Both the position numbers and the translations under genes were made by a program. From Rhodococcus qingshengii JCM 15477 (lineage in GTDB: Bacteria; Actinomycetota; Actinomycetes; Mycobacteriales; Mycobacteriaceae): a stretch of DNA of 64,000 bases. The stretch is taken from the NCBI RefSeq assembly GCF_023221595.1, contig NZ_CP096563.1:788501-852500 (forward strand). Reading direction: 5' to 3'. The first letter of the stretch is position 1, and the number at the start of each line of letters is the position of its first letter. The notes beneath the pieces are model-generated. The model searched no databases. It saw nothing but the letters and a program-made list of their open reading frames with translations, and was not told the origin of the DNA. Shown piece by piece: positions 54,594 to 63,532 of this stretch.

Positions 54594-55160
54594 TCAGGCG
54601 GAACCAACTCCGCGCAGATAGATGTCGATCGGGATCCGAAGTTGCCGAACGGTTTCGGAGGAGCGGGGATCTCGGCTACGCGCTCCGAGGCAGTAGTCGA
54701 AGATCAAGCCCTCCAGAAGGCTCAGAAAATTTGCGGCGGCGACGTCAGGATCGTCAACGCCAACGATGTCGAAGACAGGCCTTGCCTTCTCCCGTGAAAA
54801 CAGGCTGTCTTCGAGGAGTTGGTGCAATGCCGAATCTCGGGGAGTTTCCAAGAGCAGTGCATATCTCGCGATCAATTCGTGTCTGCGGTGCGAGAGAAGA
54901 TCATCGAGATACTCGGCCGTCAGGGCAGCAGGATCGCTGGGCCTCTCGCGGAGTTCGTCGAATATCGAACGTGACCGGTGCACGATGTGCAATGCGGTTG
55001 CTTCGAGTAGTGCCTCGCGAGTGCGGAAATAGTACGACGTCGAACCGGCAGGAAGTTCCAGGGACTGATCAACCGCCCGATGGGTGAGTGCACGCGGGCC
55101 CTGCTCGGCGATGATCGTGACGGCGGATGCCGCGATGAGGGCTCTGCGATCAGGCTTCAT
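54594..55160 (-). CDS. TetR family regulator
   Basis: A 188-residue regulator. The helix-turn-helix is at about residues 24-46 (LTHRAVDQSLELPAGSTSYYF in part as LELPAGSTSYYF). The C-terminal part resembles regulators of the PfmR/TetR_C group. It is convergent with the secreted lipase and divergent from zapE by 127 bp. Either neighbour or its own gene could be the target; the sequence does not decide. Confidence 0.85.
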   Translation of the reverse strand: MKPDRRALIAASAVTIIAEQGPRALTHRAVDQSLELPAGSTSYYFRTREALLEATALHIVHRSRSIFDELRERPSDPAALTAEYLDDLLSHRRHELIARYALLLETPRDSALHQLLEDSLFSREKARPVFDIVGVDDPDVAAANFLSLLEGLIFDYCLGARSRDPRSSETVRQLRIPIDIYLRGVGSA

Positions 55161-55287
55161 GTCGTTCCTTGTTGTCGATGTTGCATGCTGCCGGAGTTGA
55201 ATGTTGCAGATGGTGCGTCGTGAGGGTCACATTGACTCGATTTGCCTTCGATCACTAGCCTCGACTCTACAGACGTAGAGGAGTCTT

Positions 55288-56235
55288 ATGCTACTGGACG
55301 AAGAGCAGTTGGCGGCACGCGAAGCCCTCGACGCACTGCAGGCCCGGATCTCGGGCGGTGAGGTCGGGGGTGGGATCTATCTCTGGGGTAGCGTCGGCCG
55401 CGGGAAGACGATGCTCATGGACGAGTTCTACGACAGGCTCCCGGTCGGCAAGCGGCGCATTCACTTTCATCGGTTCTTTGCAGATCTGCACTCTCGGGCG
55501 CATGAACTCGGCTCGATGGGCGTGGCACTGGATCACGTCGTCGATGGAATCCGCGTGCTCTGTTTCGACGAGTTCCACATCGACGACGTCGCCGACGCCA
55601 TGTTCATGGCAAGGGTTCTCGACACAATCGTCGCGAAAGGCGTGACTGTTGTCGTCACGTCCAATGTTCCGCCGACCGATCTTCTTCCCAATCCGCTTTT
55701 TCACGAGCAGTTCGTTCCGTCGATCGAGTTGATCGAACGGACTCTCGAGGTGATCGAGTTGGGTGGCTCCGTCGACTATCGGACGGCGGGACAGCCAGGT
55801 GCCGGGGACTACCGTTTTGCGACAGGGGAATTCCTCGTCGGCTCGGGAATTACGCGGCCTTCGGGCGAAAGTGTCGAATTGACGATAGGCACACGCACAT
55901 TGGAGTGCTCGGCGATTCGAGACGGTGTCGTCTGGTTCGATTTCGAGGTGCTGTGCGCTGGTTCGACCGCGGCTGCCGATTATCTCGCGCTCGCCGCCCG
56001 CTTCGACGACTGGGTGATCTTCGGAGTGCCGGTGCTCGCCGAGGCGTCGGAATTTGCCCTTCGCCGTTTCGCGAATGTCGTCGATGTTCTCTATGACGTC
56101 GATGCGCGGCTGACGATCTACGCCGACGCTTACGTCGAAGAAGTGGCAGGCAGCCTCCGGGACGTGCCGGGGTTGGCGCGCCTCTACAGTCGTCTGTCGC
56201 TACTGGCGAGGTCGGCGGTGGGCAGCATCAGTTGA
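55288..56235 (+). CDS. zapE: cell division ATPase ZapE (AFG1-like)
   Basis: A 315-residue AAA-type ATPase. Walker A is GSVGRGKT (34-41), Walker B is VLCFDEFHIDD, and the sensor region VVVTSNVPPTDLLPN is typical. In E. coli ZapE binds FtsZ at the constricting ring; in mitochondria the homologue AFG1 (LACE1) acts in protein quality control. The protein is shorter at the N-terminus than many homologues. It stands alone, convergent with an AraC gene nine bases later. Confidence 0.88.
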   Translation: MLLDEEQLAAREALDALQARISGGEVGGGIYLWGSVGRGKTMLMDEFYDRLPVGKRRIHFHRFFADLHSRAHELGSMGVALDHVVDGIRVLCFDEFHIDDVADAMFMARVLDTIVAKGVTVVVTSNVPPTDLLPNPLFHEQFVPSIELIERTLEVIELGGSVDYRTAGQPGAGDYRFATGEFLVGSGITRPSGESVELTIGTRTLECSAIRDGVVWFDFEVLCAGSTAAADYLALAARFDDWVIFGVPVLAEASEFALRRFANVVDVLYDVDARLTIYADAYVEEVAGSLRDVPGLARLYSRLSLLARSAVGSIS

Positions 56236-56244
56236 GGAGCAGCG

Positions 56245-57006
56245 TCAATTCCAGGTGAGATCGCCGGTCGCGGCGCTGGGCGTGAGTCCGAACATGCTGT
56301 GGCAGATCCGGTTGAGATGGGCGCTGTCGGTGAAACCGGCCTCGTGGGCACTGGTTGTCAGGCTTGCGCCACCGCTCATCACTTCCATGGCGCGTCGTAG
56401 CCGCAACCAACGAATGTAGGTCGAAAAACTCATCTGCAGTTGATCGTTGAAGATTCTTCCCAATCGGCCGGGCGAGATGGAGACCAGCGCGGCGGTGTCC
56501 GTCATCGTTATCGGCCCCGAAAGTCGCTCGGGCAGTATCGTCAGAGCATGCTCGAGTGCAGGGTGAAGAGCGCGTACGCTCGACGGCTGTCTACTTTCGG
56601 ACAGTGAATCGATCAGCCTCGCTGCGTATTCCAGATCCGAATCAGCGCCACGGTCCGTCATCGCTACTGCGGTCCGCCCACGGTCCGACCAGTCGGCCAC
56701 ACCACCGTGCTCGGATACAGGCGGCCTGATGCGCCGGCCCATCCCCGTGGTGGAGTCCACGTAGATCGCTCGTCCCCGCGCACCCTCGGAGGCGGATAAC
56801 GCGTGGACCGCCCCGGATGGAATGACCACGGACCGCACGACTTCACTGTGGCCGTCCCCGTCCGTGACCGTGACGTCCCCGTCGTCGACGATCATGATCT
56901 GAACAGCGGCATGCGAATGCATGTGCGCGGATCCCACTGCGCCGGTGAACATGAGAATTCCGGGCTCCATGTGGACGGCGCCGGACCAGGTCATGTCGGA
57001 AATCAT
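56245..57006 (-). CDS. AraC family regulator with cupin domain
   Basis: A 253-residue regulator from ATG 57006 (MISDMTWSG). An N-terminal cupin (GSAHMHSHAAVQIMIVDDGD in part as SAHMHSHAAVQIMI) is followed by an AraC helix-turn-helix pair (VSISPGRLGRIFNDQLQMSF and HEAGFTDSAHLNRICHSMFG in part). A GTG at 57108 is in frame, but it would leave 14 bases to the divergent ABC gene, too little for two promoters. It probably controls that MacB-type transporter. Confidence 0.83.
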   Translation of the reverse strand: MISDMTWSGAVHMEPGILMFTGAVGSAHMHSHAAVQIMIVDDGDVTVTDGDGHSEVVRSVVIPSGAVHALSASEGARGRAIYVDSTTGMGRRIRPPVSEHGGVADWSDRGRTAVAMTDRGADSDLEYAARLIDSLSESRQPSSVRALHPALEHALTILPERLSGPITMTDTAALVSISPGRLGRIFNDQLQMSFSTYIRWLRLRRAMEVMSGGASLTTSAHEAGFTDSAHLNRICHSMFGLTPSAATGDLTWN

Positions 57007-57122
57007 AGTGACGACCCTGACAGAGCTCGGGGTCCGGTCATCCTCCGGTAGGACCGCACTCGGTTCGAAGATCGTGCGCTGGGCCGATGTGCTGGCGAGG
57101 GGGTTCACGAGAAGGTGGAATC

Positions 57123-57815
57123 ATGAACAACGCACAAGCACCCGCAGTCCTGTCGGTCCACGCGCTGGGCAAGTCGTACGGCGACGTTCCAGTGCTCCGA
57201 GGTGTATCGCTGGAAGTGCGCGCCGGTACTGCTACGGCCATCATGGGTCCTTCAGGGTCGGGCAAGTCGACTCTGCTGCATTGCATGTCAGGAATCGTCA
57301 AGCCCGACTCGGGAGCAATCCTGCTGAGCGGCAGGCATATCGAGAACCTCGGTGAGAACGACCGCAGCCGCCTCCGACGCGAGTCGTACGGATTCGTTTT
57401 TCAATCGGGCCAACTGTTGCCGGAGCTTCCGGCGATCGAGAACGTCGCTTTGCCCTTGGTGCTCAACGGGTTGTCCATCGCCGAAGCCAAGCGGACGGCG
57501 CACGGCTTCTTTGCGCCATTGGGACTGGACGGGCTGCAGGACCGTCGCCCGGGTCAGATGTCGGGTGGGCAGTCGCAACGTGTGGCGATTGCGCGAGCGT
57601 TGGTGACCAAACCCGCCGTTCTCTTCGCAGACGAGCCGACCGGTGCCCTCGACGCGCAGACGAGTTGGGAAGTGATGAGGGTGTTGCGTGATTCGGCTCA
57701 ACAGATCGGTTCTGCGTTGGTCGTCGTCACTCACGATGCCGAAGTCGCTCGGTGGTGTGATCGCACGATGATGATGCAGGCCGGTTCGCTCGTCGGGACA
57801 CAGGTGGCGGCATGA
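57123..57815 (+). CDS. MacB/LolD-type ABC ATPase
   Basis: A 230-residue ATPase. Walker A is GPSGSGKST, the Q-loop is [12 protein letters not shown], the signature is [11 protein letters not shown] and Walker B is [12 protein letters not shown]. It pairs with the overlapping FtsX-like permease to make a mechanotransmission-type exporter, as in peptide-antibiotic resistance systems. ATG 57123 is preceded by GAAGGTGG. It is divergent from an AraC regulator. Confidence 0.92.
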   Translation: MNNAQAPAVLSVHALGKSYGDVPVLRGVSLEVRAGTATAIMGPSGSGKSTLLHCMSGIVKPDSGAILLSGRHIENLGENDRSRLRRESYGFVFQSGQLLPELPAIENVALPLVLNGLSIAEAKRTAHGFFAPLGLDGLQDRRPGQMSGGQSQRVAIARALVTKPAVLFADEPTGALDAQTSWEVMRVLRDSAQQIGSALVVVTHDAEVARWCDRTMMMQAGSLVGTQVAA

Positions 57816-59119
57816 AGGCCACAGCGCGCGTTGCATTGATGACGGTGCGAGGTGAAGGCCGAAAGGCCTTGAGTACCTTCGCGCTTCCCGTAACGGCCTT
57901 TGCCGCCTCGACGACGTTGTTGCTGACGGTGCTCGGCGGCTACGGTGCATTTGCGGGCAGATCGAGCGAACCCGAAGCCGAGGCGTACCTAGCACTCGCA
58001 GGGGTTGCTTCGGTGTTGATGATCGTTCCAGCCGTCACTCTCGGCCTGGCGGCGGCCCGCTTGGGCGCGCGCCGTCGCGACGAACGACTTGCCTCGCTGC
58101 GACTCATCGGATCCACCCCTCGCCAGATCGTTGCGCTGTGCGCTGCGGAATCGGGTATCCAGGGCTTGGCCGGTGCGTTGATCGGTGTGGTGGGATACCT
58201 CCTCGCGTTGCCGCTCGTAGCTCTCTTGAGATTTCAAGGTCGGACATTCGAGTGGAGTGAGCTTTGGGTAGGCGCACTTCCGCTGGTGGGCATCGTATTC
58301 GGAATGACCATCCTGGCTGCTTTGACGTCGATGCTCGGGATGCGCCAGGTGTTCGTGAGCCCGTTGGGCGTCACGGCGGGCAATCCCAGCGCCGCACCGA
58401 AGATGATCTTCGCGGTGGCTGGGGTGGGGGTTCTTGTGGGATGGAGTGCATTCGGGGGCTCCGCGGCAAGCATCGCGGCAATCCTGGTGGGCCTTGGTCT
58501 CTGCTTCGGCGTTGTTGCGTTGGTCGGTCCGTTCGTCATTTCGCTGCTTGGACGGATCATGCTCAAATGCGCCAAAGACGGTGCTTCGCTGATTGCGGCG
58601 CGTCGGGTCTTGGACAATCCGAAGGCTGTGTGGCGCACGGTCAGCGGTGTGACGATGGCCAGCTTTGTTGCCGCAGGCACATCTCTCCTCGCCGCGATAG
58701 GCAACGGGGAAGGGCAGGATTTGCAGCCAGGGCAGGAGTTCCTGTTCGCGGACATGAGAACCGGCGTGTTGTTCACTCTCGGAGCAACATTCACGTTGGC
58801 GGCAATCTCGTCTGCGCTCACCCAGGTATCCGGGATCCTCGACAACCGTGAGCTGTATCGGAGTCTGACTCTGGCCGGTACACCTGTCGAGGTGATGGAC
58901 AGCGCCCGCATGCGGCACGTTCGCACTCCCGTGGTGGTGATGGCACTGGCCGGTGCCGGCGCTGCACTGCTGTTCCTCTTCCCACTGGCAGGGGCAGCCG
59001 TATTGACCACTCCGATGGCGCTGGTTCAGTTGGGCGTCACCCTGGCTGTGGGGATCGCGTTGGTGTTGGCCAGTGCGTTTGCAGCCAAGCCCGTCATGCG
59101 ACGGGTACTCGCGGGCTGA
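57812..59119 (+). CDS. FtsX-like ABC permease
   Basis: A 435-residue permease with about eight membrane segments in two FtsX-like halves. Stretches ARRRDERLASLRLIGSTPRQI and ELYRSLTLAGTPVEVMDSARM (each seen in part) are the coupling regions found in MacB and BceB-type permeases. The large extracytoplasmic domain of MacB is absent, which favours a peptide-antibiotic or lipoprotein-type role. It overlaps the ATPase gene by four bases. Confidence 0.9.
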   Translation: MKATARVALMTVRGEGRKALSTFALPVTAFAASTTLLLTVLGGYGAFAGRSSEPEAEAYLALAGVASVLMIVPAVTLGLAAARLGARRRDERLASLRLIGSTPRQIVALCAAESGIQGLAGALIGVVGYLLALPLVALLRFQGRTFEWSELWVGALPLVGIVFGMTILAALTSMLGMRQVFVSPLGVTAGNPSAAPKMIFAVAGVGVLVGWSAFGGSAASIAAILVGLGLCFGVVALVGPFVISLLGRIMLKCAKDGASLIAARRVLDNPKAVWRTVSGVTMASFVAAGTSLLAAIGNGEGQDLQPGQEFLFADMRTGVLFTLGATFTLAAISSALTQVSGILDNRELYRSLTLAGTPVEVMDSARMRHVRTPVVVMALAGAGAALLFLFPLAGAAVLTTPMALVQLGVTLAVGIALVLASAFAAKPVMRRVLAG

Positions 59120-59137
59120 ATCTCCGCCCCTCGTCCG

Positions 59138-59986
59138 TCAGTTCTGTCTCCGGAACGGTTCGGCCAACTGGCCGAGGTAGTCGTCCGGGTAGTCGGGCTT
59201 GGCCGCCATTCCGAGATCGTCACTGCTGAAGCGCTTTTCCGGATCGAAAGAATAAGTGCGGAACAGGTGATCCCAGATCAGAGTGAACAAACCGAAATTG
59301 ACGTCACCGATTCCCGCCCACTTCAGGTGATGGAATCGGTGGCCGGCGTTGAGGGCGAGTATCGGGCGCAGGGGGCCGATGCGGTAGTCGGCATTCGAAT
59401 GCTGAAGCAGGAGTTGGACAGCGACACAAACCGCGAGCGCCGAGGCAACTGGAACGGGCATCCCGAGGAGGATCAGTGGCAGGACGCCACCGGCGGTTTC
59501 GAAAGTCTGATGCACGGGGTGCTTCATCAGTCCGTTCATACCGTAGAACCGTTCGAGGCTGTGATGAACCGCGTGGAAACGCCACAACCATCCAACCTTG
59601 TGGCTGATCAAATGCACCACGGTGATGCCGAAATCGGCAACCAACACTGCGAAGACGACCTGAAGGACAAACGGAAGACCGCTCGGCCACAGCCCGTCGA
59701 ACGGAATCACCGCGGCCATCAACGGGATTACCGCGACGCTGACCAAGATGAGGGATTCGTTGACAAACGCATGGACAGCGTCGCGAAACCTGTCCGGTCC
59801 CGGGGCATTCCACGAAGATTCGTAGGGAAGCGCCCGTTCGGCCGCGAAAGAGCAGGCCACTGCGAAGAGAATCAATGCCACCAGTGACCATTTCGGCGCG
59901 CCGGATGCCGCCAGCGCGATTGCGGCTCCGTTGATTCCCAAGAGCATGAACGGGACGTACCCGTATCTGACGATGAAGGTGAGCAT
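59138..59986 (-). CDS. fatty acid hydroxylase / sterol desaturase family protein
   Basis: A 282-residue membrane di-iron enzyme with about six hydrophobic segments. The histidine boxes that bind the metals are present: HLISHK, FHAVHHS, and HRFHHLKW, plus an LLQHSNADY histidine. The family hydroxylates or desaturates lipids and sterols; the substrate is not known here. The end has an acidic soluble tail. It converges with the FtsX gene by 18 bp and lies upstream of nothing obvious on its strand. Confidence 0.9.
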   Translation of the reverse strand: MLTFIVRYGYVPFMLLGINGAAIALAASGAPKWSLVALILFAVACSFAAERALPYESSWNAPGPDRFRDAVHAFVNESLILVSVAVIPLMAAVIPFDGLWPSGLPFVLQVVFAVLVADFGITVVHLISHKVGWLWRFHAVHHSLERFYGMNGLMKHPVHQTFETAGGVLPLILLGMPVPVASALAVCVAVQLLLQHSNADYRIGPLRPILALNAGHRFHHLKWAGIGDVNFGLFTLIWDHLFRTYSFDPEKRFSSDDLGMAAKPDYPDDYLGQLAEPFRRQN

Positions 59987-60068
59987 GTATTCGATGGTGC
60001 ACGGCGCGGGTGGTCCTCGACTTGTACGAATCGGTCGACTTTCAGTCAGCCGAACAAGCGGTGTCGCG

Positions 60069-60893
60069 TTACTTCGTCAGCACGGTGGCGAGTGCAGCGC
60101 TCAGATACGGAGTGATGTTCTCGACGACCCGTGTCACGATCGCAGTGGCGACGTCAGCCGGTTGCAGTGGCACCGACGGTGTCTGCGGCAGCGCCGGGGG
60201 AGCAGGCGGAGCGGGCTCGGACATCATCGGCGTGTAGGTGTTGTGCTTCGTGAAGTAGCCGAAGACCGAATCCACGAACACCTCGGGCGCATCACGCGGC
60301 TTGGGCATGTTGCAGATGCCGTCACCCTCGATGCAGACTTCCTGCACTGCGATGTCTCCGAATCCGCCGCGTGCTCCGGACATCGTCGCTCCCGGAACGA
60401 CATTGGGCACTACGGTTTCGATGCCCCCGGCCGAGTTGCGAGGGTCGGCGTAGAGGACGCCTTCGACTTGCGATTGGGGAATGGATCCGTCACGTGCGAT
60501 GTCCCCGAGAACGTCGCCGGCAATCCGTGCTCCCTGTGAGTATCCGGTGACGACGATCTCGCTGCCCGGGCACTGAGCGTGGAAAGCGTTGACTTCGGTG
60601 CGAAGCGTCTGGGCGCCGGCGGCAACGCTCTGGTCGTACGTCTGTTCGCCGAGCGGCCAGAAGCTGGCGGGGTAGGTCACCGGCTTGGAGGCGTAACCCT
60701 GGGCGACGTAGCGGTCGGTGACGGGTTGCGTCGTTTGTCCCGTCGGATCCCACGTTCCGCCGACCGCGAATACCGCACCGGCCGGGCACGACCCACCGTC
60801 ATTCGGGTCCGCTCCGGCAGGTACCGACATCACAAGAGTCACCCCCGCTGTGACTGCAACCGTGCATGCCACTGACATCGCGTATTTCCTCAT
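60069..60893 (-). CDS. secreted PE-PPE domain esterase (cutinase-like)
   Basis: A 274-residue exported serine esterase. The signal peptide ends near AGA-DPNDG. The PE-PPE/cutinase-type hydrolase fold shows VGGTWDPTGQ and the nucleophile elbow GYSQGA; four cysteines may form disulfides (GGSCPAG, AQCPGS and VCIEGDGICN). A proline-rich linker precedes the C-terminal helix. Members in mycobacteria hydrolyse short-chain esters or act on cell-wall lipids. ATG 60893 has GGGGA eight bases upstream; ATG 60908 is in frame. Confidence 0.85.
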   Translation of the reverse strand: MRKYAMSVACTVAVTAGVTLVMSVPAGADPNDGGSCPAGAVFAVGGTWDPTGQTTQPVTDRYVAQGYASKPVTYPASFWPLGEQTYDQSVAAGAQTLRTEVNAFHAQCPGSEIVVTGYSQGARIAGDVLGDIARDGSIPQSQVEGVLYADPRNSAGGIETVVPNVVPGATMSGARGGFGDIAVQEVCIEGDGICNMPKPRDAPEVFVDSVFGYFTKHNTYTPMMSEPAPPAPPALPQTPSVPLQPADVATAIVTRVVENITPYLSAALATVLTK

Positions 60894-61066
60894 CGGGCCT
60901 GTCCCCATCTATCTACGTTCTCGTTCACTGGCGAGACAACCCGCGGTCCGACGCGTTTCGTTCGGTACTGAAGAGAATGGTGATGGGGCGATAAGTCCTG
61001 GAGGTAATCCGTGCGTAAACAGGAAGTTGCCGACCGGCGCTGTTTACTACCAGCGTGTGTGGGGCG

Positions 61067-62254
61067 TCACGGCGTCGGTACCTGCGGCGGGTGATCCGGC
61101 TCGAGGAGGGTTCCGATCTCCTTCCCCATCGACACGGCGTTGTTGAGGTCCGCGTTGGTTGTCGGCCCGAGTGTGGCGTAGACGACGATCGTCGTCTTCG
61201 AGTCGGGATAGTAGAGCGCGAGACCGTTGTAACCGCCGTACGACGGGTTCATCACCAGCCAGCCGTCGAGGTGCCCGGTCCCGAAGGAAAAGAACTTGTC
61301 CGCCGTCATACTTCCCAAGCCCGCAGTCGTCGGCGCCATCTGCTGCTCGAAAGCCTTGTCGGAGAGTAACTCTCCCGTTCCCAGCGCGCGCACCCACTTT
61401 CCGACGTCGGCGACAGGCGCGTTCATGTTTCCGCTGTGCAGGAACGCCGTCGGATTCCAGAAAGTGGAGTCTTCGAATACTCCACGTTCATTGGTGTAAC
61501 CGTGCAGGATCGGTTCGTCCATCTGCGACGTGAGTACAACGCTGCTGTGATCCATCCCGAGTGGATCGAAGACGCGCTGCTGAAGTAGTTCGCCCAGCGG
61601 TTTTCCGGTCGCCTTCTCCATGACGTCGCCGAGCAGCGTCAGGTCGCTGTGCGCGTACGCCCAACTGGTGCCGGGTTCGAACAACGGCGGGCGGGAGTTG
61701 GCAAGATCCAGGATCTCTCGAGAAGTCCAGCCCTTCATCGGGTTGTCCGTGAAGAGTTTGAGGAACTGTGGATCGGTCACGTAGTCGGAGATGCCCGACG
61801 TGCTGTTGGCCAGCATTCGCGGAGTGATGGTGTCTGCGCGTGGAAAGTTCGGTTCCCACTTCGCGATCGGTTGATCGAGGGGAAGCGTTCCCTCTTCGTC
61901 GAGTTGCAGCAGGACTGTCGAGAGCATCGGTTCCATCGGTTGGCCGACGCGCAACTGCATGTCGGTTGTCGCCGGAACTCCGACAGGGGACTCTCCGACG
62001 GCGCCGAGAGCAACTTCGTCGTCGCCTCGCCACACCCCGAACACAGCGGCACTGAGGCCCAAGTCGGCCACTTGGCGGCGGACGATGTCCGTGATCTCGG
62101 TGGATTCCCGACTGCTCGAGGTGCTGGGAGAGGCGCTGCCCGTGTTTGTTGCGGAGTCATCGTCGGAACTGCACGCAGCGGTTGCAATGGCAACGGTCAA
62201 GGCGATCGACAGAGCAGACAGCCGCACCCGAGCGCGGTGGTGGGAGGAAGTCAT
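61067..62254 (-). CDS. serine-hydrolase-fold lipoprotein without the catalytic SxxK
   Basis: A 395-residue lipoprotein with lipobox TAAC (Cys28) and a Ser/Thr-rich linker, then a class C beta-lactamase/D-alanyl-D-alanine carboxypeptidase fold (about 55-390). Where active members have SxxK this reads RVGQPMEPM, so serine is glutamine and lysine is glutamate. YxN is present only as YAHSD, and the third motif as GTGHLDGW. The rest of the fold is well conserved (GTSWAYAHSDLTLLG, GYNGLALYYPDS). It is probably a non-catalytic binding protein on the outer membrane face. ATG 62254 is chosen with GAAGGGA upstream. Confidence 0.85.
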   Translation of the reverse strand: MTSSHHRARVRLSALSIALTVAIATAACSSDDDSATNTGSASPSTSSSRESTEITDIVRRQVADLGLSAAVFGVWRGDDEVALGAVGESPVGVPATTDMQLRVGQPMEPMLSTVLLQLDEEGTLPLDQPIAKWEPNFPRADTITPRMLANSTSGISDYVTDPQFLKLFTDNPMKGWTSREILDLANSRPPLFEPGTSWAYAHSDLTLLGDVMEKATGKPLGELLQQRVFDPLGMDHSSVVLTSQMDEPILHGYTNERGVFEDSTFWNPTAFLHSGNMNAPVADVGKWVRALGTGELLSDKAFEQQMAPTTAGLGSMTADKFFSFGTGHLDGWLVMNPSYGGYNGLALYYPDSKTTIVVYATLGPTTNADLNNAVSMGKEIGTLLEPDHPPQVPTP

Positions 62255-62387
62255 GCCTGCGATCCCTTCGATGTGGAAATCGAGCAACCGACGCCGAGCA
62301 ATGTCCCAATTGGCCGAATTTACCGCAGTTGGAAGGAGGAGGGGTCAGATCGACCGTATAGGCGCAACTGCTGTTCCAGTGCAGTCC

Positions 62388-62906
62388 TCATTCGGGTGCC
62401 GCGTCCGGTTCCTCTCGCAGGTCCTGCGCTTGCTGAAGCTCGGCGTTGATGCGACGGGCTTCGGTGAGTTGGTCTTCGAGGATGATGATGCGGCAAGCCG
62501 CGTCGAGCGCCGTGCCGTTGGCTACGAGTTCGTGCGCGCGGGCTGCGATGCGCAGCTGGTAGCGGGAGTAGCGGCGATGTCCGCCCTCAGAGCGTTGTGG
62601 GGTAAGCAGTTTCGCGGCATCGAGGCTACGAAGGAAAGCTTGCCTGACACCGAGGATCTCGGCCGCATGTCCCATGCTGTACGCAGGATAGTTCTCGTCG
62701 TCGAATCTGCCGGAGGGGTCCCCCGGTGGTGTATCTGCCGGAATGGCTCGCTTCTTTCGCTGAACGGACGGGGCCCCCGGCGCGAGGAGCGCCGGGGGCC
62801 GGATGGGGTTGAACTTACTTACATAACTGCATTCTTTCGAACTTCCGGACTCGCACAAGACATCCGGTAGCCGCTTTGAAGGGGGGTGCCGGGTCCGACT
62901 ACACAC
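62388..62906 (-). CDS. MerR-like regulator (start uncertain)
   Basis: A small DNA-binding protein whose MerR helix-turn-helix begins at YPAYSMGHAAEILGV (residue 73 of the longest frame), followed by RRYSRYQLRIAARA and a C-terminal coiled coil (LEDQLTEARRINAELQQ). The 172-residue frame from GTG 62906 includes about 50 residues that do not look like protein and that cross a 12-bp hairpin (62772-62800). The true start is probably later; the only downstream ATG is at 62675, just at the domain edge. Targets are unknown. Confidence 0.7.
   Translation of the reverse strand: MCSRTRHPPSKRLPDVLCESGSSKECSYVSKFNPIRPPALLAPGAPSVQRKKRAIPADTPPGDPSGRFDDENYPAYSMGHAAEILGVRQAFLRSLDAAKLLTPQRSEGGHRRYSRYQLRIAARAHELVANGTALDAACRIIILEDQLTEARRINAELQQAQDLREEPDAAPE
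62772..62800 (-). repeat. GC-rich hairpin in the 5' part of the MerR-like gene
   Basis: Perfect 12-bp stem (arms 62772-62783 and 62789-62800, loop GAGGA), almost all G and C. It looks like a terminator or a leader structure, not coding sequence, which casts doubt on the longest MerR frame. Confidence 0.65.
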
Positions 62907-63532
62907 TCACACACGAATTCGGCCCCGGCACGTCCCTGCCCTGCGGTACTGCTTGCGGGTAGTTCATCTCTCCCGCATCTCTTGACTCGTTCCTTGCTAC
63001 GAGAAAAAAGATACAACAGCCTCGCGAGAATGTCTACCCTGACCGCTGTAGATATTTTGTTGCGAACATACTAGGTGTTGATATTCAGGAACGGCCTGGT
63101 CGCCGGGGGTGAGAGCGCTCAATGTGAGTCATAGGAGATGGATCTGGGACAATGCTCCGATGCGAAATACCCCGAAGTCCGAGTCGTTGTTGCGCGCCCG
63201 CGCGGAGAGGGAAGAGCGCACCGGCTCCTCCGAGCATCCAGCTGGTGGCGCGCCGAACCCCGGAGAGGACTCGTCGTCGTCCGAGCCGGGGGCACGCAGC
63301 GACAGCGCCACGATTCGGTCGGCTCGGTCCGAGCTCTCAACTCACGCCAGGGCAGTGGAAAGTATGCACGAGGCGATCCATCCTGATCGCGATTGAGGCA
63401 GCTGCCTCGTCGGGATGCGGGGGGACTCCTTCATCCCGCTCACTGCAACGCACGACGGCCGCCGCACTCCCGAAAGTAAAGGGAGTGGCGACGACCGTCG
63501 AGTTGTCAGAGTGTGCGCTCAGTACTTGAACC
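62907..63532. other. 626-bp region without a convincing gene
   Basis: Between the MerR-like gene and the sterol-oxidase-like gene, both leftward. A 22-codon minus-strand frame (62899-62967, MNYPQAVPQ start) has GGGAG just upstream and overlaps the longest MerR frame. On the plus strand, overlapping frames of 78-82 codons lie at 63138-63396, one with AGGAG directly before its ATG. None is recognisable; an AT-rich patch at 63000-63080 may hold the MerR promoter. Confidence 0.4.

Noticed and set aside
63138..63396. Small plus-strand genes between MerR-like and sterol-oxidase-like genes
   Set aside because: Two overlapping frames compete, neither has a recognisable protein, and only one has a ribosome binding site, placed too close to its ATG.
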